Part shown: one piece after another, positions 25,569-34,011 of the stretch
Numbering within the stretch: position 1 is the first letter of the stretch
Layout of the letters: every line of letters starts with the position of its first letter
Source: UBA5859 sp041940025
Lineage (GTDB): Bacteria; Pseudomonadota; Gammaproteobacteria; UBA5859
NCBI GenBank assembly: GCA_041940025.1
Contig: JBGTSY010000011.1
Location: 1-64,000, forward strand
Reading direction: 5' to 3'
DNA: 64,000 nucleotides
Notes under the pieces: model-generated
Seen by the model: only the letters and a program-made list of their open reading frames with translations
The model's database searches: none
What the model was told of the DNA's origin: nothing
Program-made: the position numbers and the translations under genes

Positions 25569-27335
25569 ATGAACAAATATCCATTTTCTATTTCAAGAAG
25601 ACAATTCATCACAGGCATTGCTGCCGGCAGTGCGTGTTGCAGCTTGGGGCTTTTCCCATCCACTGCAACTGGGCGCAATCAAACTTTGTTCCAACCTTCG
25701 ACTATCAAAGGTAATCATTTTAATCTCAATATTGCCTACCAAAAAGTAAACTTTACTGGGAAACAGAGAATCGCCACGGCTATCAACGGATCCATCCCCG
25801 CACCGACTCTAATTTGGAAAGAAGGGGAGAGGGTGACCTTGCGTGTGACAAATCACCTATCGGTTGATTCGTCCATTCATTGGCATGGACTTATTCTTCC
25901 ATACAGCATGGACGGTGTGCCAGGGCTAAGCTTCAGTGGCATCAAACCTGGACAAACCTTTACCTACAGTTTCTATGTGAATCAATCAGGCACTTACTGG
26001 TATCACAGCCATTCTGGTTTTCAGGAACAAACAGGTCTGTACGGCGCCATTATTATCGAACCTAAAAGAGGGAGGGCGGATACCTACGACAGGGAGCACG
26101 TTGTCATGTTATCCGATTGGTCAGATGAAGCGCCAGAAAATATCTATAAGAATCTTAAAAAAATGCCGCATTACTATACGGCTCAAGAACGAACACTCAA
26201 CGATCTGTATCAGGACATTAGAACAAAGGGCATCAAAGCCACATGGAGAGAACGAGACATGTGGAACAAGATGCGAATGAATGACCGTGATATTTCAGAT
26301 GTCACTGGGTGGACCTATACTTTTTTAATGAACGGTATCACGCCAGCAAGCGGTTGGGCTGGGTTATTCAATAATGGAGACAAAGTCAAACTACGCTTTA
26401 TTAATGCTGCGGCAATGACAATTTTCGACGTCAGAATACCGGGGCTGAAAATGACGGTCGTGGCAAGCGACGGACAAGAGATAGAGCCTGTTAGTGTGGA
26501 TGATTTCAGAATTGGCGTTGCAGAAACCTATGATGTGATCGTTGCGCCCGACAGTGATTCTGCCTACTGTATCTTTGCCCAAGCCATTGATCGAAGTGGC
26601 TACGCCAGAGGCACGTTAAGTTCGGATCCATCATTAAGTGCCGCAATCCCTGATTTAGATCCGACTCCAATCCTAACACACAGAGATATGGGCATGAGCC
26701 ACGGTGATCACACAATGGGGACAACCGAGGACCACTCTGGACATCATGACATGAATCATGGCGCATCCAGCATGGGTTCCGGTATGGCTGGGTTTGGCTC
26801 GTCAAAAACCATTCGCCATACAAGCGCTGAGTTCGGTCCCCATGTGGATATGCGCGTAGCCTCACCACAGTATCAAATCGATGATCCTGGTATGGGGCTT
26901 CGTGATCATCACACGCTATATGGTAGGCAAGTGCTGACCTATGCAGATGTTAAAAATCGCTTCAAAACTATGGATGCCAGAGAGCCAGAAAGAGAAATTG
27001 AATTACACCTCACGGGCAATATGAGCCGCTATATGTGGTCCATAAACGGCATAGCATTCGCGGACGCGGAACCTCTCAAGTTTACCTACGGAGAGCGCCT
27101 AAGAATCAATTTAATAAACGATACTATGATGAATCACCCAATCCATCTACACGGTATGTGGAGTGAGTTAGAAACGGGTGATGCTGATTTTATTCCAAGA
27201 AAACACACCGTCCTTGTGCAGCCAGGGACGAAAATCTCATATTTGGTAACGGCTGATGCGAAAGGGCGTTGGGCTTACCACTGTCATTTACTCTATCACA
27301 TGCCTGGTATGTTTAGAGAAGTGTATGTTAGCTAA
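25569..27335 (+). CDS. copA: Copper-resistance multicopper oxidase CopA (PcoA-like)
   Basis: A periplasmic Cu(I) oxidase of 588 aa. It has a twin-arginine signal (SRRQFITGIAAGSACC, residues 9-24). Copper-ligand motifs are in order: HWHG near residue 103, WYHSHSGFQEQTGLYG near 144, HPIHLHGMW near 523, and YHCHLLYHMPGMFREV near the C-terminus, giving the T1 Cys-x-His and Met ligands. A Met/His-rich insert (MGMSHGDHTMGTTEDHSGHH and on to MNHGASSMGSGM, about 376-405) is the CopA-specific copper-binding loop, shorter than in plasmid PcoA. copB follows at once. I see no copRS or copCD in the window. Confidence 0.93.
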   Translation: MNKYPFSISRRQFITGIAAGSACCSLGLFPSTATGRNQTLFQPSTIKGNHFNLNIAYQKVNFTGKQRIATAINGSIPAPTLIWKEGERVTLRVTNHLSVDSSIHWHGLILPYSMDGVPGLSFSGIKPGQTFTYSFYVNQSGTYWYHSHSGFQEQTGLYGAIIIEPKRGRADTYDREHVVMLSDWSDEAPENIYKNLKKMPHYYTAQERTLNDLYQDIRTKGIKATWRERDMWNKMRMNDRDISDVTGWTYTFLMNGITPASGWAGLFNNGDKVKLRFINAAAMTIFDVRIPGLKMTVVASDGQEIEPVSVDDFRIGVAETYDVIVAPDSDSAYCIFAQAIDRSGYARGTLSSDPSLSAAIPDLDPTPILTHRDMGMSHGDHTMGTTEDHSGHHDMNHGASSMGSGMAGFGSSKTIRHTSAEFGPHVDMRVASPQYQIDDPGMGLRDHHTLYGRQVLTYADVKNRFKTMDAREPEREIELHLTGNMSRYMWSINGIAFADAEPLKFTYGERLRINLINDTMMNHPIHLHGMWSELETGDADFIPRKHTVLVQPGTKISYLVTADAKGRWAYHCHLLYHMPGMFREVYVS

Positions 27336-27351
27336 GTCTATTGGGTCTATT

Positions 27352-28053
27352 ATGAAACCTATATTTTTTGGCGCTGTAATCGGACTTATATTTCCCTTTT
27401 CAGCAAACGCCATGGTCGAGGGTGATCCAGTCATTGTCTCGGGAATGATCGAGCAATTTGAGTTTCGCGAAGCACACTCGGAACATGAATGGGTTTGGGA
27501 AGCACGCGCATACATTGGTCAGGATCTCAATAAATTCTGGCTAACAACTGAAGGGGAAAATATCAGCGGCGATAATCAGGTGTCTGAGTTTCGTGCGTTA
27601 TATAGTCATGCAATTTTGCCTTATTGGGACATAAATCTGGGTGTGCGGCATGAGATCAGATCTGAAGTCGAACAGACTTGGTTACAACTGGGTATCGAAG
27701 GTGTAGCGCCTTATTTTATAGACAGCGAATTAGTACTGTTTCTAGGAGACAAGGCCCAAAGCGGATTACGTTTTGAATTTGAAAAAGAACTGATCCTCGC
27801 TAAAAGGTGGAGTGTCATTCCAGAGCTGGAAATGAGCTTTCATGGTTACAACGATAAAACTACCCAGACCGGCTCTGGATTGTCCGTGTTGGAAGCCGGC
27901 GTCCGACTGCACTATGACGTGATTCGAGAGTTGTCTCCGTATATTGGCATGCAGTGGGAAAAACTTTACGGAAACAGTGCTCACTTCAATAGACAGCGTG
28001 GCAATGCCACCGGGGAGGCTCATTTTCTACTCGGCGTGAGGGCTTGGTTTTAA
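27352..28053 (+). CDS. copB: Copper-resistance outer-membrane protein CopB
   Basis: A 233-residue outer-membrane beta-barrel. The signal peptide MKPIFFGAVIGLIFPFSANA is followed by the CopB-type barrel (WVWEARAYIGQDLNKFWLTT, VRHEIRSEVEQTWLQLGIEG, LSPYIGMQWEKLYG) ending in LGVRAWF with terminal Phe. ATG 27352 is preferred because it gives a clean signal peptide 16 bp after copA; ATG 27325, which overlaps the copA end, is an alternative. The usual Met-rich N-terminal repeats of longer CopB proteins are absent, so this is the short form. It works with CopA in periplasmic copper tolerance. Confidence 0.88.
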   Translation: MKPIFFGAVIGLIFPFSANAMVEGDPVIVSGMIEQFEFREAHSEHEWVWEARAYIGQDLNKFWLTTEGENISGDNQVSEFRALYSHAILPYWDINLGVRHEIRSEVEQTWLQLGIEGVAPYFIDSELVLFLGDKAQSGLRFEFEKELILAKRWSVIPELEMSFHGYNDKTTQTGSGLSVLEAGVRLHYDVIRELSPYIGMQWEKLYGNSAHFNRQRGNATGEAHFLLGVRAWF

Positions 28054-28095
28054 TTCATTTATACATGGGCAACTAGGGGCAGACATATAATTGCG

Positions 28096-28111
28096 CATAA
28101 TATATATTATG
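28096..28111. repeat. Perfect 16-bp palindrome CATAATATATATTATG
   Basis: A perfect AT-rich dyad 43 bp after copB, in the gap before the convergent SulP gene. It has no T run, so it is not a standard terminator. It could be a regulator site or chance in AT-rich DNA. Confidence 0.3.
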
Positions 28112-28299
28112 TTAAATAATAGATCCTACTTTATGTGTGGGCTAAATTGAGTATTGACCTTTTTTATTAATATGTTTTGCAGGCGTTTCGGGAATACTGG
28201 TCTTCTATAATGCACTCATACGACAAAAGTGTGTTGAAGCAGCTTTATACTAGTCACCGAATATAAAAGAGACTGATAATCAGCCTAATTTGGATTTGA

Positions 28300-30018
28300 T
28301 TAGGTAGACTCTAAATTAACTAATGTATGCACATTCAGGTTCTCTTCGATCTGTTGTACTGCTTTGAATTGACTTAAAAAGACTTCTCCTGTGAGATCTT
28401 CCAGAAAACCAGTCAGTTTCAGTTTATCCATTACCGGTCCTTTTACCTCTGACAAATGGAAACAGACCCCCGCATCTTTTAGTCTTAGATTGATGGTCTC
28501 AAGACTCTCCAGTGCACTGGCATCTATGGCATTAATGGCTGAGCACATTAAAATCACATGTTTTGCCTCGCTGTTAGCAGTAATTAATGCAAAAATCTTA
28601 TCTTCTAAAAAACGCGCATTGGCAAAATAAAGACTTTCATCTACTCTTAAAGTGATAATGTGTGGATTCGTTACCACCGCATGCCGATGGATGTTACGGA
28701 AATGCTCTGTTCCCGGCATTTGTCCAACCACCGCGCAGTGGGGTCGGCTGGTACGATATAAAAACAGTATGAGCGACAGCATTACTCCGGCCATCAACCC
28801 GGTCTCGATGCCTAAAATTAAAGTACCCACCAACGTTGCAGCCATCGCGATAAAGTCACTTTTAGAATAATGCCAGGTTCTGATAATCGCCTTGACATCC
28901 ACCAATGAAAGCACGGCGACTATAATCGTGGCTGCTAAGGTCGCTTTGGGTAGATAGAAAAGCGCAGGTGTTAAAAATAGCGCGACAAATCCGATGCCAA
29001 TCGCAGTTAGCCCACCGGCAGCAGGAGTGCGTGCGCCCGCATCATAGTTGACAACCGAACGTGCGAACCCTCCTGTTACCGGAAAGCCTCCTGTCAAACT
29101 TGCAGCCACATTAGCTGTACCCAAGCCAATTAGTTCCTGATTCGGATCGATGCGCTCTCGCCGCTTTGCCGCCAAAGTTTGTCCAACAGACACGGACTCA
29201 ACGAAACCGATCACGCTGATGAGTATTGCTGAGCCAACGATATCCAGCCAAAGCGCTTGATTAAAAGAAGGCAGCGTCAACGGAGGTAACCCCTTAGGGA
29301 CACTGCCCACTGTCGCCACGCCAAGTGGCGCTAAATTGGCAGCGATTGTGACTAACGTTGTGGCAACGATAGTGATGATTGGCGCTGCTTTAACGAACAA
29401 GGTTGCTAATCTTCGAGACACACCGATGGATACGAGCAGCATTTGCAGCTTGAAGCGTACGACAAATAGAAATACCAAACTTGCTGCACCTATATATAGT
29501 GTCGGTATATTTGTGTTCATCATGTCGTGCACAGTAGCGCTACCAAGGGTGATAAAATTATCGCCACTGATCTGTAGCCCCAATATATGTTTTACTTGAC
29601 TCGTGGCAATGAGAATTGCGGCAGCGGAAATAAATCCTGAAATGACAGGGTGACTGAGAAAATTTGCTAGAAAACCTGCGTGCAGCAAACCTAAAACAAT
29701 TGAAAATATTCCAGATAAAAACGCCAATGTGAGCGCGGCGCTCCAGTAGTCCATCGTGCCCGGTGACGCAATTTGGGAGATGGCCTCTGCCGTCATAATC
29801 GAGACAACTGCGACGGGCCCAATTGCCAACACCCGGCTGGTGCCGAAAATGGCGTAAACCATTAGAGGCACTATGCTGGCGTACAACCCTACTTCTGCCG
29901 GCAATCCAGCCAATAAGGCATATGCGAGGGATTGGGGAATTAACATCAGGGTGACGATGATGGCTGCCACCGAATCATCTTTTAACTGATCGCCACTATA
30001 AACCCGTGCCCACTCCAA
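28300..30018 (-). CDS. SulP-family anion (sulfate-type) transporter with STAS domain
   Basis: A polytopic inner-membrane permease (about residues 12-420) with the SulP signature LMLIPQSLAYALLAGLPAEV near the N-terminus and the sulfate-transporter core (GGFPVTGGFARSVVNYDAGA, about 308-327). A cytosolic STAS domain follows (about 445-555; CSAINAIDASALESLETI). At 572 aa it is normal or slightly short. The start is uncertain: TTG 30018 is the first start-type codon, but the RQYLPCLEW peptide just upstream, in frame back to a TAG at about 30050, also matches the family N-terminus, so translation may begin earlier at a rare codon. It lies downstream of DUF442 and persulfide dioxygenase genes, suggesting sulfite/sulfate export after sulfide oxidation. 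Confidence 0.88.
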   Translation of the reverse strand: MEWARVYSGDQLKDDSVAAIIVTLMLIPQSLAYALLAGLPAEVGLYASIVPLMVYAIFGTSRVLAIGPVAVVSIMTAEAISQIASPGTMDYWSAALTLAFLSGIFSIVLGLLHAGFLANFLSHPVISGFISAAAILIATSQVKHILGLQISGDNFITLGSATVHDMMNTNIPTLYIGAASLVFLFVVRFKLQMLLVSIGVSRRLATLFVKAAPIITIVATTLVTIAANLAPLGVATVGSVPKGLPPLTLPSFNQALWLDIVGSAILISVIGFVESVSVGQTLAAKRRERIDPNQELIGLGTANVAASLTGGFPVTGGFARSVVNYDAGARTPAAGGLTAIGIGFVALFLTPALFYLPKATLAATIIVAVLSLVDVKAIIRTWHYSKSDFIAMAATLVGTLILGIETGLMAGVMLSLILFLYRTSRPHCAVVGQMPGTEHFRNIHRHAVVTNPHIITLRVDESLYFANARFLEDKIFALITANSEAKHVILMCSAINAIDASALESLETINLRLKDAGVCFHLSEVKGPVMDKLKLTGFLEDLTGEVFLSQFKAVQQIEENLNVHTLVNLEST

Positions 30019-30085
30019 ACAAGGTAGATATTGCCGCAGAACACTTTTGATATCCTATCTCCGGATCCAATCTTTGTCTTGAATG

Positions 30086-30523
30086 TTAATTTGATTTCCC
30101 TCTCCGAGTCTCCATACGAGGTCTAATTATGGACAGATCGTAACCTGCCTGCTGGCACCGTGAGAGGATTTCATCTGTATCCAACAAACCAACCTGGGAT
30201 AATGCCCACAACACAGAAGAGCGTGTACCAGTTCGACAAAATGCGAATACGGGTTCTTCTATCTGGTCTAGCAAGCGTCCAAAGGTGTCTACATCCTGAT
30301 CGGTGATGTTGCCAGATTTCACAGGCTGGTGATGATACTCTATTCCTTCTTTGTGCGCGGCTTCCGCCAATTGTTTGGAACTCGGTTGATTGTCGGTTTC
30401 ATCATCGGGCCTGTTATTAATAATGGCTTTAAAACCCAATTTGGCAATCTCTGGTACATCATCTATGCTGATTTGAGCACTGACTGCCATATCAGATGTT
30501 AGGTGACGGCATTGCATATTCAT
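30086..30523 (-). CDS. DUF442 / TIGR01244-type sulfurtransferase-phosphatase-like protein
   Basis: A 145-residue cytosolic protein with the DUF442 fold. Its start ADM-type segment AQISIDDVPEIAKLGFKAII (about residues 16-35) is followed by NNRPDDE and the active-site loop CRTGTRSSVLWALSQ (about 108-122), a Cys-x5-Arg loop shared with dual-specificity phosphatases. In other bacteria this domain is fused to, or next to, the Blh/ETHE1-like persulfide dioxygenase; here it is the next gene downstream, 13 bp away. A role in handling protein or glutathione persulfide is likely but unproven. Confidence 0.85.
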   Translation of the reverse strand: MNMQCRHLTSDMAVSAQISIDDVPEIAKLGFKAIINNRPDDETDNQPSSKQLAEAAHKEGIEYHHQPVKSGNITDQDVDTFGRLLDQIEEPVFAFCRTGTRSSVLWALSQVGLLDTDEILSRCQQAGYDLSIIRPRMETRRGKSN

Positions 30524-30536
30524 TCATCCTATTAAG

Positions 30537-31400
30537 TTAGAAAACATCTATCGGAACTTTTAAGTAACGTCGTCCGTTATCCTCCGCCGGGGGCAGATCA
30601 CCCCCTCTCATATTGACCTGAATTGATGGAATGATCAATTCAGGTAAATCTAAATTCTTATCCTTCTCTTGACGCATATGGACAAATTCTTCTTCAGTGA
30701 CACCGGAATGCACGTGAATGTTCGCTTGTTTTTGTTCTGCGATAGTTGTTTGCCAACAAAACTGGTTTCGTGTTTTCGGTTTATAGTCATGACACAAAAA
30801 TATTTTGGTCTCATCGGGCAAAGTAAATAATTTTTGAATAGACTGATACAGATGCCGTGCATCTCCACCGGGAAAATCAGCTCTGGCGGTGCCATAATCT
30901 GGCATAAATAGAGTGTCACCAACGAAGGCACACTCATCAATCACATAAGTGATACATGCAGGGGTGTGGCCGGGCGTGCAGAGGACAGAAGCAGACAATG
31001 AACCAATCATGAATGTATCATCTTGTTTAAATAGTGTATCAAACTGACTCCCATCCAACTGAAAATCAGAACCCGCATTAAACACTGTTCCAAAGGTGGA
31101 TTGCACTTCAGTAATGTTGGCGCCTATTGCCAGCTTGCCACCCAGTTTTTGTTTAATGTATGGAGCGGCGGAAATGTGATCGGCATGGACATGGGTCTCC
31201 AGAATCCATTCAACTTGAAGCTTGTTACTTTCAATATAATCAATTATGCCATCAGTGAAGGTGGAAGAGGTTCTGCCGGAATGCAATGAAAAATCCAGCA
31301 CTGAATCGATAACCGCACAAGCTTTAGTTTTTGGATCCGATACCACATAGCTTATGGTATTGGTAGGAACATTAAAAAAGCCCTGGACTTCTGGATTCAT
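30537..31400 (-). CDS. MBL-fold persulfide dioxygenase-like protein (Blh/ETHE1 family)
   Basis: A 287-residue metallo-beta-lactamase-fold protein. It has the ETHE1-type ETHVHADHISAA motif (about residues 68-79), CTPGHTPACITYV (about 137-149), the second metal region FVGDTLFMPDYGTARADFPG (about 155-174) and late HDYKP (about 205). The pattern, mononuclear iron with two His and one Asp, fits persulfide dioxygenases that convert glutathione persulfide to sulfite. The long N-terminal loop (SLHSGRTSSTF) is typical of the Blh subgroup. It starts the minus-strand set dioxygenase, DUF442, SulP. No BigR-type regulator gene is seen beside it. Confidence 0.87.
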   Translation of the reverse strand: MNPEVQGFFNVPTNTISYVVSDPKTKACAVIDSVLDFSLHSGRTSSTFTDGIIDYIESNKLQVEWILETHVHADHISAAPYIKQKLGGKLAIGANITEVQSTFGTVFNAGSDFQLDGSQFDTLFKQDDTFMIGSLSASVLCTPGHTPACITYVIDECAFVGDTLFMPDYGTARADFPGGDARHLYQSIQKLFTLPDETKIFLCHDYKPKTRNQFCWQTTIAEQKQANIHVHSGVTEEEFVHMRQEKDKNLDLPELIIPSIQVNMRGGDLPPAEDNGRRYLKVPIDVF

Positions 31401-31975
31401 CGAGCACTCCTATTTTTAAAGTGACAGACATCTAGTCACGGTCACAGACCATTTTACATCTTGTGTTGGATTGAGCCTGATAATTTATCTTAGATAGACA
31501 TCTGTTGGTATAGGGCACACCTACTCTATCACTTTTCTGTGTTGAAAATTTTTAAAACGAGCATCTTTCTCTTTGAGCCACAAACAGACATTCACATCGC
31601 AGGATGCTGACTTGAATATGGTTAACCTTGTCAGAAGGAATACTGGTTGATTGATGGAGAAGTCCGTCACAGGATCCCTGAAAAAAGACCCGTGTCCCTC
31701 ACGGTTTTATCAGTAGCCAGATGAAAAGAGTGCTTCGGATTATTATATAAGACTTTACTCTAAGTTATGTACCTAACTAGACCAATTAGAACGCTCTAAC
31801 AATAAGTTAAAATTATATTTGAAGGTATAAATACCTAATGCAGCGCTACTCAGGCGAACACTGAATTGACTCGAACCTAATCAGTACATAGGCTCCATCA
31901 TGCTGCCCATATCAATCACATGGTGGCATCAAATCTCTCTTGTTAAAGAGTTATTCTAATTGGGGAATATTAAAA
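31401..31975. other. Gap between cytochrome c and persulfide dioxygenase genes
   Basis: About 575 bp with no supported gene. It must contain the dioxygenase promoter near its left end. A weak minus-strand terminator is listed separately. Confidence 0.5.
31681..31704 (-). terminator. Weak terminator-like hairpin, minus strand
   Basis: CCGTG (31690-31694) and CACGG (31700-31704) form a 5-bp stem with an A6 run at 31681-31686 that becomes U6 on the minus strand. It lies about 270 bp after the cytochrome c stop, so it could end that transcript before the dioxygenase gene. The stem is short. Confidence 0.4.
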
Positions 31976-32431
31976 TCAATATTTTGTAGTGTGATTGATA
32001 TAATTAACAATATGCCAAACATCTTCATCTGTTAGTTGCTGATCCCAGGTTGGCATATGTCCCCGGCCATTCTTGATCTTCCAGGCAAGTGCGCCATCTG
32101 TGTCCACATCATCAGGGTTATCAGGATCAGGCTGCACCACCCTTTTTTTAGTGACTGAATTTTCTTCATTCATTTTCCCATGGCATTTGATGCAGTGAGC
32201 TTTGAAAAGCTTCTCCCCTTTCATCACCGACTTCACTGTTTCACGAAAAGGGTTTTCCTTCGCCGCTTCTTCAGCCGGCGCTTTCCAGCGCTCTGGATAA
32301 ACAACAGTGTTATTTGAAGGTGGCGTGTCAGACGACGCATTGTGGTGATGTTCCGAGCCCCCTGATGCCATGAGAGTGGACATTGGCACCAAGATTGAAA
32401 CAGTCATTGCTACTATTTTTTTGGCATTCAT
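31976..32431 (-). CDS. Secreted monohaem c-type cytochrome
   Basis: A 151-residue exported cytochrome. The signal peptide (KKIVAMTVSILVPMSTLMAS) is followed by a His-rich N-terminal linker, then GEKLFKAHCIKCHGKM with the haem site CIKCH (about residues 80-84) and the axial Met in NGRGHMPTWDQQLTDEDVW (about 122-140), the layout of small class I cytochromes. ATG 32431 is preferred, with GGAG seven bases upstream; GTG 32443 is an alternative start. Its place upstream of the persulfide genes hints at electron transfer in sulfur or respiratory metabolism, but it is separated by 575 bp, so no operon is claimed. Confidence 0.88.
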   Translation of the reverse strand: MNAKKIVAMTVSILVPMSTLMASGGSEHHHNASSDTPPSNNTVVYPERWKAPAEEAAKENPFRETVKSVMKGEKLFKAHCIKCHGKMNEENSVTKKRVVQPDPDNPDDVDTDGALAWKIKNGRGHMPTWDQQLTDEDVWHIVNYINHTTKY

Positions 32432-33101
32432 TTTTAACTCCACTTCATGATGAAGATTGGTGTCTTTTAGAAAACTCTATTCCCAACTCCAGAATCAAAA
32501 TAAAATAGAAACACCTTTTCACTTTACTTGCCTAAAATTATTCTCACAATTAAAGAATTTCAATATTTTTATAGAATAAATCAACATGAATTATTTCGCG
32601 ACTTCCTGTACCGATGATTTGATCTAACGCAGACTTTTTCCAGTTTGTCTAAGGGAGGCTCACCACTTAACAGACTATATAGACCTAATCGGGCAAAGTT
32701 AGCGTCCGGGAGCAAGAACCCTCTCGAGGTTTTTTGTGGTAGAACTCAGCCTCTTCTGACTCATATTGCTCAGCATGACTTCCCTGCAACGTTGACGTGG
32801 GATCACCTACTAATAGTTCGTATGATATTTACCGCACTTGGTTCATTTCTTTTTCGCCTATTCATTTACACAGTTCCCGTTAAATAATGAACCTTTCCAG
32901 ACAAAGTGCATTGCACATCAAGCTAAGGTGCAAAAGGCAAGTGAAACTTGAATCACGTAGAGAGCTGATTTTAGCAACGTGGTAACTGACTCACGAAATA
33001 GATAGAACCATTGCAGACTGCACTGAAATTTCTAGTGATCAGTATTGATGGCCTCACCCCAATATAACCGTGCACCGCTATTGGACGAAATAAGTTAAGG
33101 A

Positions 33102-33142
33102 CAAAAAAACACCTTGTATGCCCCCCGACAATACAAGGTGTT
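33102..33142 (-). terminator. Rho-independent terminator, minus strand
   Basis: AACACCTTGTAT (33108-33119) and ATACAAGGTGTT (33131-33142) form a perfect 12-bp stem with an 11-base loop. The A run at 33103-33109 gives U residues on the minus strand, so it ends the transcript of the 33333-33845 gene about 190 bp downstream of its stop. Confidence 0.85.
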
Positions 33143-33263
33143 GTAAAAAATTAATAAGTCATTATAACTATTTGTTTAATAGTTAAATTAGAATGAGTGC
33201 GTGATCTAAGCAGCCATCAATGTCGATGTATCTAACTAAAATTCATGGAGCAGAAAGATATAT

Positions 33264-33302
33264 CGAGTGGTTAATAATGTCAACACTATTAATAACCACT
33301 CG
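33264..33302. repeat. Inverted repeat with 10-bp arms
   Basis: CGAGTGGTTA (33264-33273) is the exact reverse complement of TAACCACTCG (33293-33302). It lies 30-70 bp after the stop of the minus-strand hypothetical gene, without a U tract. It could stabilise the 3' end of that mRNA. Confidence 0.55.
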
Positions 33303-33332
33303 AGCAATAATTTATTTATGATATATAGAGTT

Positions 33333-33845
33333 TTATTTACTAGGTGCGGCTAATCTAAGTAGTCGCTCAACGATAGCGGGATCAGGTATCGGCGCATGAT
33401 ATCTGGAGTTGAGGATGGAAAGAATTGAATAGATATTTTCTAATTTTTCTTCGGAGATGTCTTCTAAATCGATTCCGAGTGCCTCAGAATGCTCATGGAC
33501 CTTAAGATAGATCTTACTAAGTGCCAGATGATTAATTTCTTCATCGCTTTGGCTGGGCGAAGTTTCGAAAAGTAACCACATTTTTAAAGCAGTTGCATCT
33601 GGAAATTGCGGACAATATGGCAACAGATCTTCACAAATCTGGTTTAGCGTTCTAGATTTCGGTGGACGGTCCTCTCTTAACCAAATTCTGCCACTAGATT
33701 TGCTCGCCTGATAGCGTTCTGCAATTGCCAGCGCCCTGCCATATTCTAAAGGTGGCATATCCGGCACGCTGTCCAACAAGTTGTTGAACCTTTTTGAAAA
33801 CCCATCTATCTGACTGGTTTTATTTGAATATTTTGTCTGCCTCAT
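33333..33845 (-). CDS. Hypothetical cytosolic protein (170 aa)
   Basis: Not recognised. The product is soluble, mainly helical, without signal peptide or membrane segment. Features are a basic N-terminus, a conserved-looking SGRIWLREDRPPKSRTLNQI (about residues 51-70) and an acidic helical C-terminal third (GIDLEDISEEKLENIYSI, about 124-141). It is divergent from the degenerate sensor kinase at 34012 with 166 bp between the starts, and has its own terminator at 33102-33142, which supports a real gene. Shared regulation with the kinase is possible. Confidence 0.6.
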   Translation of the reverse strand: MRQTKYSNKTSQIDGFSKRFNNLLDSVPDMPPLEYGRALAIAERYQASKSSGRIWLREDRPPKSRTLNQICEDLLPYCPQFPDATALKMWLLFETSPSQSDEEINHLALSKIYLKVHEHSEALGIDLEDISEEKLENIYSILSILNSRYHAPIPDPAIVERLLRLAAPSK

Positions 33846-34011
33846 TTTTCTCTATCTAGTTCCATATTTATATTTTTGACTGATGAAAATAATCTGTTGT
33901 TTGAAAAAAATAACGGTATATTATTGAATAGAATTAAGAATCCGCTTTGACTCTTATATATTATTTCATTAACGAGCAAAAATTGTCCAGTTCTATTGCG
34001 CCAGGAAATAG

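Larger units (their letters stand above)
32432..33332. other. 900-bp region without a supported gene
   Basis: I find no gene with start, ribosome site and recognisable content on either strand. A 39-codon open stretch on the minus strand near 32600-32720 and an 80-codon TTG-start frame at 32645-32887 are the longest candidates; neither looks protein-like. The right part holds the terminator and inverted repeat of the 33333-33845 gene. Confidence 0.5.

Noticed and set aside
32645..32887. 80-codon plus-strand ORF from TTG in the 900-bp gap
   Set aside because: No ribosome site, non-AUG start, composition unlike a protein; no support beyond being open.
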